Part shown: in pieces, positions 56,051 through 64,000 of the stretch
Layout: every line of letters starts with the position of its first letter
How positions within the stretch are numbered: the first letter of the stretch is position 1
Translations under genes and position numbers: made by a program
Notes under the pieces: model-generated
Told to the model about the DNA's origin: nothing
Databases searched by the model: none
Seen by the model: only the letters and a program-made list of their open reading frames with translations
Origin: Biomphalaria glabrata
Taxonomy: Eukaryota; Mollusca; Gastropoda; Planorbidae
Direction: 5' to 3'
DNA length: 64,000 nt
NCBI RefSeq assembly: GCF_947242115.1
Contig: NC_074715.1
Span: 51,710,080-51,774,079, forward strand

Positions 56051-57855
56051 TAAACTCAGTTTGTCAATTTTGTTGTATGCTTCTTTTGATCAACTAAAAC
56101 TTGTACATACATACACATTCATATATAGCTTGAGTAAAATATCATTATTTCGCGTGTATACACCCCAGGTGTGACCCGCATTTGGTCTGCGGTCTAATAC
56201 AAAATTATTTTGATATGTCTGCCTAGTCTTTCTATATTGACCTAATTGATGTTTAGTTTGCTATTCTGTAATAGTTTTACTACACAATTAGGGTTTTGTA
56301 ATAATTAGTTTTCTTTAATTTGGGTGTATATTGATGCCGCAGTTAGTTTTGTTGTGGAATATATATGTGTAAAAATGTACACAATCAAAAAGCGCTTTTT
56401 TTGATAGGCGATTTGGGACATATTCGGGACATATTTGTGTAGATTTTTTTCCTTGTCGGCATCATCATAATTTACAGTGATGCTATTTATAAGCTTATTT
56501 TGTGGTGCATTGTACGCCATCTTGGTCTTGCTAGACGAGCTAGAATTTTTATGGTCTTGAAGGATTCTTTGCTACTTGACAATCCTTTCGTGTGTTTTTT
56601 TCCTCCCTGGCAAACATTCCACATTCACACTGCCCTTCGCTCAGAACTTTTGCCATACAACACACATTTGATTTGGGAATAGTCAAGTTTTGAAATGCTA
56701 AACCTGACATTTTTTGCTTTTTTTTTTCGTTGTACATCATTTGCTTTGTTGACATCTAGTGTATGGGTTATTAAACACAATGCATGGTTGAATCGAAAGC
56801 TTTTTATATCACTTCCTAATAAGAGATTTAAGATAATGTTGTAACACAACGATTACATACAATGAACGCAAAAGAAAACACATTAACTTTGATGTTACAA
56901 ACTTTTGTACCTTCCCTTGTATGTCAATGCTAGTAATTATTTATAACAAGATCCAGCATCGGATCAGTTTGTCCTTGTGATCATACACTAACGTTATACA
57001 GTTTTATACAATCCTTTTCCTCTTAATCTCTCTTTATCAACGTTATCATCTTTGTGATACAATGCAATTACAGCATCTGGTTGGGGTGTTCTAAGTAATA
57101 TCTTGACCATCTTTGAGTTTCCCTGTCAGAAAATAGTCTGCTCTTCTGTATTGTCCAATACAATAGAGATATATTAATATAGTTATCTCTTCATTCTGTG
57201 AGTAAACAACATGCAACTTTATGTTGAAAAAAATGTTAAATAGTAGTCTTACGATACAATTGGTTATGTGTTCATTTCATCACTGAAAGGAATCATACAT
57301 TAATACATGTGTTGATATTTACAGCATGTTTTTTTTCTTACAAATGTTCTTCCTAAAGGGTTATTGTCCGGTGAAGGTATGGCCAGAGTGAATATTTTAC
57401 TTCTTCACTTGGTATGAAAGAGTTGTCCCTTTGTTGATATCCCCAGGTATGAATGTGCACATATACAAGTGATGTTTTTAAATGTTAGTTTTTCCTAATT
57501 TAACTCAATGATTCTGGCAGTTACTTTTGGACATTAGTAGAGAGAGGGCTATATGACATATTGTATTTTGAGACATGTCGTAGTGTCCATACATAGATAT
57601 ATTCAGTGATAACTATTTGTATGGCCAGCGGCACATGTCTGGATAAATTTTTATTGATTCTATTCTTTGTGCTCATTTAATCACTTGTCTGCTTATATTG
57701 GAAGTTTTTTTTTTATTTTTGTTATAAATGTAAGTTAATCAATTCATGCTCAACTCCACACACCCACAAATGAATAACCCACTCTTACGTCAACGTGGTG
57801 CCTTATAATTGTTTATACAATTGTATATAAATATATATATATGAATATATATATA
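56051..57855. other. AT-rich spacer, no gene seen
   Basis: Short frames at 56305-56849 on both strands have no recognisable domain or splice context. A (TA)-rich run precedes the SINE at 57825-57850. Confidence 0.4.
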
Positions 57856-58047
57856 TTATAGCTTTTATATAGCGCTACTTTCATGCTTATAGCATGCTCA
57901 GAGTGCTTTGGTCCAATCTCATTTGTGGACCAGTGGAGGGGGAGGGGGAGAGTGGGTATCTAGGAGTTGGTTTTCCGTGCTGCCTTTAGGCGCTCAGTAA
58001 ACGCAACTCGGCTCGAGTCGGGTGTCAAACCTCGAGCCCCCTCCATG
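57856..58047 (-). mobile_element. tRNA-derived SINE, family A, copy 3
   Basis: The plus strand reads gcttttatatagcgctactt, gcttatagcatgctcagagt, ccaatctcatttgtggacca, ggcgctcagtaaacgcaact and tgtcaaacctcgagccccct, the reverse complement of the copies at 11391 and 22083. The head is truncated upstream of the B box. Confidence 0.9.
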
Positions 58048-58325
58048 TGTATATATGTATATATGAATGCATGCATATATGTGTATATATATTGAATATA
58101 ATGAAGTGTGGATTCACTGGATTATAATGACTAATCTTTTTATATTTAATCTATTTTTCAGCTTTCTAGATTTGACAAAATATTTTTGAATTATCTCTTA
58201 TACCAGATAAAAAAAATAATGTACTTTTGGTCTTTGTTTCAGAATCTTCTGTAGAAAGAAATTATTATTGTGCATGTTGCTGTTGTTGTTTTTTTGTTGT
58301 TGTTGTTTTGTGTGCATGCTATTAA

Positions 58326-59048
58326 GGGGAGGTATCCCTAGAGAAAATTGAGTTTTAGGTCTAGGATATTGATTTTTAACTAATAACATAATTAAGTAGA
58401 TCAATCATTTTTCTTTACATTACAATCATTTTTATTGCTTAAATCTGTGTCTAAAACATGTTTTTAAAATGTTTTTGTAAGGTCTATGAGACAAAATCTT
58501 AATAAAATTTATACTTTAAACTAATTTTTCTCAAAATGTTAGTTTTTGCACATGTCATTGTGCTTTACTAAGAATTTCTCCTAAACTACTTGATAGATTT
58601 TAATGAAATTTGAAACACTTCTTAAGAACATCATTAACTTTACTCGTACAATGATTTTTTTTCAATATTTTATTTACTTTTTTTTTTAAAGAATTTTTAA
58701 TTAATATTTATCCTGTTTTTTTAGGTCTAAAAAATACTAAAAATTCAAAAATTTGTAAAAAATTTAACATACTTAAATCTTTAATTCTGACTTTGTATCA
58801 ATTTAGAGGATCCTTTTTTCTTATCTTTTAATTCAATTTCATGTATTTCTGATCAATAGTTTTTACAAAATTCAGACTTTTAATTTGTATACAATAAACA
58901 ATATGGCCGCCGTTACCATGGCAACCATCATTCAAAAAACTTTTTTTTAGCATTATTTATTTTAGAATATCATTTTATGTTACCATAACAAATTTCAAAG
59001 GCCTAGCTTCAGAAATAACAAAAATAAGATTTTCAGGGATACCTCCCC
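58326..59048. mobile_element. TTAA-flanked MITE, 723 bp
   Basis: GGGGAGGTATCCCT at the left and its inverted copy AGGGATACCTCCCC at the right are each bounded by TTAA (58322-58325 and 59049-59052). TTAA duplications are typical of piggyBac-like transposition, though these ends are not the classical piggyBac sequence. The interior is AT-rich without a frame and includes an X-box. Confidence 0.85.
58912..58925. promoter_or_regulatory. Perfect RFX X-box palindrome inside the MITE
   Basis: GTTACCATGGCAAC matches the X-box consensus GTNRCC-(0-3)-RGYAAC bound by RFX factors, which control ciliary genes in animals. It is directly preceded by atatggccgcc, a YY1-like word. Binding is inferred from the consensus only. 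Confidence 0.55.
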
Positions 59049-59089
59049 TTAACCTTACTAATGCCGATGACAGTGAACTCGAGAAATAG

Positions 59090-59425
59090 TCAATGGATTG
59101 TTTGCATTGTCTGAAAGACAAAGGCTGGGATTGCATGTTAGTTTTGGTTGTGAGCTTTGAGTGAAATAAGAAGTGTAACTCGCCGCTAGGATTGGTTGTG
59201 AGCTTTGAGTGATTTTAGGAGCAAATTTGACTCGCCGAATGTGATTTCTACCGTTGCAACCCATTAACAGCTTGCGCAATGAAATTTCACTATAGATCAA
59301 CGCGGACGGCCTTGTTTTTACTAACTACTAACCCAGGGTGTAGGGTAGTGAGAAAGGTGAATGAAAGCCATATTCTTTCAACTTAAGAATAGTCATTCAC
59401 CTAACTGTCTTAACTACCTAGCTCA
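59090..59425. repeat. Short direct duplication and a hairpin
   Basis: ggttgtgagctttgagtga occurs twice (about 59147 and 59194) with similar flanks. Further on, aggtgaatga (about 59354) pairs with tcattcacct (about 59393), with attctt and aagaat pairing inside, a hairpin with a short loop. Function unknown. Confidence 0.5.
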
Positions 59426-59886
59426 TGTATGGCTCCTCGAATGCCACATCCTGGGCAACAGTCTTGGCTGACTGGCTAAATACATGAGTGATTAATTTAT
59501 GAGCTTAATACATTTTACAGGGCAGTCCACCATGTTGTGTACGAATAAAGCGGGAAATGACAATTTGTTACACAAGATGTATGTATGTCAAAATCATTTT
59601 AAAATTCACTTAACACTTTGTAGTTGTAGATAAATAATATTCTATTATTTTATTTTAGTTTCTGCATTAAATTACCTGAATTATGATTAGTAATGATTTA
59701 GTTTGTTTTTTTTCTATACTTTAAATTATTGTTAATCTTCAATTTTGATAATTTGAACTTTAAGTGTGGAAAGAAAAGTGAGAGAATCACAGGCAGCGCA
59801 CTATTCCTTCATAAAGAAAAACCTTTTTTCACTTGCATTTATCTTTGAATATTTTGAAAAATAAATGTATTTCTTGTTGGGCATAG

Positions 59887-60215
59887 ATTGAGTGCTGCAT
59901 CAACCATGGTCATGCAATCTTTGATGGCAAGTAAACTGTCACTTTTGAGACATTCTGTTTAACGACACTAATTCAATTAAATTATTTCTCGTAATTTATT
60001 TTTGTGGTCTATAGATTTTTTGTATGTATTCTTTATTATTGTATTATTATTTTTTTTACAATCAGATTATTTTTCACCGGCAATGAGAAATTATGATTGG
60101 AAAGCTCTTAAATTACTAAGTATATTGGACAAGAATTTAAGAAATCTGTGCATGAGCTATCCATTGTTGTAAATATTTTATAATAAAATTTTATTTTAAA
60201 AATGTGTTGATATAT
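59887..60215 (+). ncRNA. Candidate GC-donor exon and terminal exon with poly(A) signal
   Basis: gggcatag|ATTGAGTGC opens a 40-nt segment ending TTGATG|GCAAGT at 59926/59927, the same GC-donor word as at 36-46 kb. tttacaatcag|ATTATTT at 60066 would open a last exon that reaches AATAAA at 60182-60187. Whether these belong to the 36-46 kb locus or to another transcript cannot be told from sequence. Confidence 0.3.
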
Positions 60216-60789
60216 ACTGTATTATATTATTAATGTGTGATTACTGTTTCCTAAACTAGGTCTAGTACATTATAGTAGAGATACAAAAGATCCTTTGTTC
60301 AGATAAATAAATAACTTGTCCAGATTTAAAATTTAATCTTTATTCATAATGAAATAAAAAGCATTCAAACGTTTACAGATCTCATTGTAGGCCTACTATA
60401 TGACAATATTTTGTATCAGTTGTTAAATAGGTTACATTCATCATTTTATAACTAGATAAACTAGTTTTAGAAACCACTAAAGTATGTAATTTTTGTTTAA
60501 AATTATGAGTAACATTTCTAAAAATAAAAATATTTTAACTGCCTTTTTTCTTTAGTTAATGTGATTTTGTTTGAAAGATGTCAAGTGAAACTGTCAGGAA
60601 CATAATAACTAATGGTTTCTATGAAAATAGAACTTTTTATTTACATAGGATTAATATAATATCAAATAAATGAAAAGGTAAATAGTAAGAGTAATCAGTT
60701 GTAGTAATCAATCAAAACCCACAAAAATGTAAACTTGATTAGATGGCAGATATTTCCACCCAGAAAAATGTCATTTGTTAAGAGTAACA

Positions 60790-61450
60790 AAAAAACTAAA
60801 ACAAATTAATTCCACTTATCTTATTCATGGCAAACCAGTAACACAGACTAAAAACGCAAAATACTTAGGTGTTATAATAAATAAAAAACTGTCATGGAAT
60901 CCACATATTGATGAAACTATTTTAAAAAATCGAACAAAGCATTAGGGTTTATTAAAAGAAATTACTATAAATCAAATAAGAACATAAAACTAAAATGTTA
61001 TTTAACCTTGATTAGGTCAATAATAGAATATGCATCCTCCGTTTGGGACCCCTTAACTCAAGAAAACATTAAGAAACTTGAACAGACACAAAATAGAGCA
61101 GTGAGATTCACATTTAGTAAAATCACTAAATTTAGAAAGCCTTCAGGACAGAAGACTCAAAAGTAAAGAGGCAATTATACATAAAACACTGAACCATAAT
61201 CTTCAAATACAAAAACAAAATTTAATAAAATACTCTGAAAGACACAAAGAGATAGAGGCACTTTCTTCGTTCCATATGCTAGGACAAACTTGTACAAATG
61301 CTCCTTCTTCCCTAGTGCTATTAAAGCATTGAATGGGTTGTGTAGCCACCCAGGAAAATCATAATTTAAGTCATTGGTTAACATGCAAGACGCGTAGGAC
61401 GTAATCATCTTCATTATTTGAAGTAACGTCTGTATTATACAAGATAAGAT
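60790..61450 (+). pseudogene. LINE reverse transcriptase 3' fragment
   Basis: The frames read NAKYLGVIINKKLSWNPHID, NIKLKCYLTLIRSIIEYASS, VWDPLTQENIKKLEQTQNRA and VPYARTNLYKCSFFPSAIKA, then ttgaagtaacgtctgtatta and acaagataagat. It is the same CR1/Jockey-type family as at 28620, 5'-truncated. It has a deletion after VRF, several stops and frameshifts. Confidence 0.85.
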
Positions 61451-61779
61451 ATATCAAATTTAATTGTTTGAAAATAAGGCTAAATTGCATTTCTAGGTTA
61501 GTAAATGAAACAATCTTTACAGAACATACATGAAAAAAAAAGCGCATAATCTGTGTCACATTGTGCAGTTTGGTTGTTAGTTTATAGGCGTCAGTTGGCC
61601 TAACACATATGATACAGTAGTATTAAGGTGTTACTCTTTACGTGAGAAACATAACTTTGCGTTAGAAATGGGCTTGTGTTACATTGTTAAACTAAAGTGA
61701 GTTTCATTTTTATGAAATATGATTTAATGCTATTACAAGTAGTTGGTGGCAGCTGATGACATGTGATGGCGATGAAAAT

Positions 61780-62060
61780 AGTTAGACTTTCTGGATGGCT
61801 TACTTGTCGAGTGGAATGCGCTCGAGACATTCGTCTCAATAGTCCGGGGTTCGAACATTATCCGCCTTAATCCCTTGCAGACTGGTTTAGAATGTCTTTG
61901 TATTTTTACAATCCCTCCTTTTGGCTTGCAAACCCTTCATGGGTTTTCTTCTTCTTCTTAAACTGTAAGATAGTGTTGAGCTTTCGGCTCTTAAAACTCT
62001 AGGCCAGCAAAAGTGAACAAGAGCTCCCTCTCACGGGCCTGAATGTGTACACTGTTCTGT
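61780..62060 (+). mobile_element. tRNA-like SINE, probably a diverged family C relative
   Basis: Head ggatggcttacttgtcgagt, then cgctcgagacattcg and a B box ccggggttcgaacattatcc. The body differs from the family C copies at 33147 and 46710. Confidence 0.55.
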
Positions 62061-62514
62061 CTGACGGGTGGGTCAGACTCGCGGCAAGAGACCGCGTACG
62101 CTAAGACCCCTTCCATTTTTTCTATATCAGACTAACTGTGCGGGACACGCCATTTATGTAACGGCCCCTTGAGGAACAGCGCCAGGATTGGGACAAGGTT
62201 GTGGGATCTTTTTTACAACTCCGCACAGTACAATGAGGATGTTCTCGCACCCCCTTAGGCACCCCCACGGGAGTCTTGTTTTGCTACCTTTTGGCCTAAT
62301 CGTTTCCTCCTACGATCGTTTCCACCCTGGCGTCACTATGTTGCTGGGTAGCATGCCCGGGCTTCATGGGTCAGTGGTTCTTGGGCGGACCCGGATCTCG
62401 ATAACGGCTCTTACAATTTTCCTAGAAAGTCGACAGCTTATACATATCTTTGGGAATAAAATAACTAGCTAATTGGCCACACAGGAAAAACTCTGGTTTG
62501 GCCGTTATAATTTG
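62061..62514. other. Dispersed repeat, no gene supported
   Basis: At 62400-62500 gataacggctcttac, ttttcctagaaagtcg and acacaggaaaaactctgg resemble 32970-33075. The plus frame 62188-62472 (94 codons) has no recognised domain. Confidence 0.4.
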
Positions 62515-64000
62515 TATAAATATAACCTTTAAAATTAAATTTGGTCTGGAGTTAAACACATTCTTGAACAAACGTATGCCAGCGGGAATTCCCGCATCTT
62601 CATGATTAAAACTTACATTAACATAGACTATAGACGTTCAATTTGCGCGCCGTCTTCTAAGTTTCGATCTATAGGCCTATCATTACTATTTTATACACTC
62701 GGCGTAGATTTTTAATTTGCTTAACCTGGACGATTTATTTCATTCGTTAGTTAATAGCAAAAGATACTATTAGATGCTTCCGCGCCTTACTCAACTGCGT
62801 AACTAGGGATTTCTGGACCCGTGGGGGTAGGGGTGGTATCGACCTTTTTAGGGGCCCCTTCATTTTGACATTCGACATCATGAAATGAGATAACGTACTT
62901 AATAAAGTTTAAATTTTCACTTGGCACTGTATATAAGTAATTTTTTTTTTAAATTATTAAAGCATAATAAAAAATCATGAAGAGTCTTTTAATGAATAAT
63001 ACCGTTGTTTATTGGCAAGATAATGCACAGGTGACAAATCTCAATTCACATCGCCTCAAGTCGTGCTTTCTGTGCAGCGAAGTCATCAATAACATTATCT
63101 AGAATTCTCGATTAATACTGTCTAGTATTGCTTACTCCACGTGAACAACAGGATTACATGGGCGTGGTATAATATTTAATGTAAAAAAAATAAATTAGGA
63201 CATTCATTTGGGGCGACTTTCAAATTTTTGACCCCTTCCCCCCACCCTAGCAACGCCACTGACATTACTGCGCATTTGGCTGGCATCTGCCACTGGCAAT
63301 GTCAGAAGCCTGTTCCAACCTAGTGTCCACTGCTTTGAGTTTCTTCATGAAGGTATGGCACCAGGTCAATCTAGTCCCTAGGTCAATCTAGTCATGCATG
63401 TCAATCAATGACTTTAAACTCTGCCAAGATGGTTTTTTTTCTGGCTGATTCAGGCAACCCATACCCATCTAATAGTGATTGGAACTTTTGGTATACGTAA
63501 TTGATTATCTCGGAGGACAGGTCTCGCACGCCTCGTGCAAAGTATGAGGACTCCTCGGAGTTTATCTGTCTCACAATACATACAACTTTTTATGTTCACG
63601 TTTGTCTATCTATCGCTTTCTTTTCTTTATCTATGTTTCTGTAATTTAAAACATCACAAATGCCCATGAGCTATGTTCATGGCTAGACACAAACTGTCAA
63701 GTTGTTTTGGTTAATTGATGTCTACTTTTTTCCCCACTCCTTAATAACACGACAAAAGGATTTTAGCCTAAGAGAGCTTTTGTTTTTAGAGAATCCCTAT
63801 AAATATTTTTTATACTTCAATCTATGTCTGCAATACTATATATCTCGATTGTCAGCTAATTAGTCTTTATTTGTAGCTAGTTGATAGCTTTGCAAACAAA
63901 AAGAAAAAAAATTCGTTTGGTTTATTTAACTAATACTATGATGAACTAAAATGAGTTTTATATATAAGATAAGCTGATCTAAGCTAAGATAGGATAATTT
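62515..64000. repeat. Dispersed repeat, copy 2 (runs off the window)
   Basis: Collinear with 13160-14850: aattaaatttggtctggagt, gcgcgccgtcttctaag, then the hAT-like MITE (62792-63261) and the decayed LINE end (63400-63580). It lacks about 115 bp present in copy 1 and the internal 88-bp duplication. The right boundary is not seen. Confidence 0.85.

Overview
The window looks like nuclear DNA of a gastropod mollusc, probably a pulmonate of the Biomphalaria/Bulinus kind. This is inferred from AT-rich, gene-poor sequence with spliced genes, a somatomedin-B ectodomain of lophotrochozoan type, secreted single-VWC (SVWC) proteins, CR1/L2-type LINEs, a Penelope remnant, three tRNA-derived SINE families and hAT MITEs. 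No species can be named from sequence alone.

Host genes lie in the first 22 kb. Three SVWC-like genes sit in the same orientation on the minus strand. SVWC-A (1580-4856) is complete: three exons, matching phases, 124 residues, signal peptide. SVWC-B (8909-10203) and SVWC-C (20925-21252) show only their 3' exons. Exon 2 of SVWC-B is interrupted by eleven copies of a 59-bp minisatellite. Each copy carries an AG|GT junction, and removing the array at that junction restores the ancestral exon exactly, as expected for a newborn intron made by tandem duplication. A one-exon plus-strand gene (16169-17884) encodes a somatomedin-B ectodomain with a hydrophobic C-terminal tail.

From 22.5 to 27.9 kb lies a very young gag-only LTR element that landed in the tail of an older LINE. 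From 28 to 36 kb there are LINE, SINE and MITE copies, including a 1.8-kb hAT-like element with a perfect 8-bp target duplication and a LINE remnant inside it.

From 36.3 to 46.2 kb the plus strand is a run of exon-like modules. About seven diverged modules of roughly 530 bp are followed by about fifteen modules of 210-370 bp. Most end in G|GCAAGT and start after a pyrimidine-rich stretch ending in CAG, which is the consensus of GC-AG introns. In the second group the intron-like spacers are all 96-99 bp, while the exon-like parts vary, partly by 27-bp repeat units. They do not code well, so I read this as a candidate long non-coding RNA locus. More GC-donor and poly(A) signals at 59.9-60.2 kb could be its end or a separate transcript.

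From 46.2 to 56 kb a segment rich in degenerate 38-40 bp repeats is present about three times. Comparing the copies shows a SINE in one, and a LINE with an open 733-codon frame plus a 0.5-kb element in another. The last 8 kb holds a TTAA-flanked MITE with a perfect RFX X-box, decayed LINE and SINE copies, and the second copy of a 1.5-kb dispersed repeat also found at 13.1-14.8 kb.
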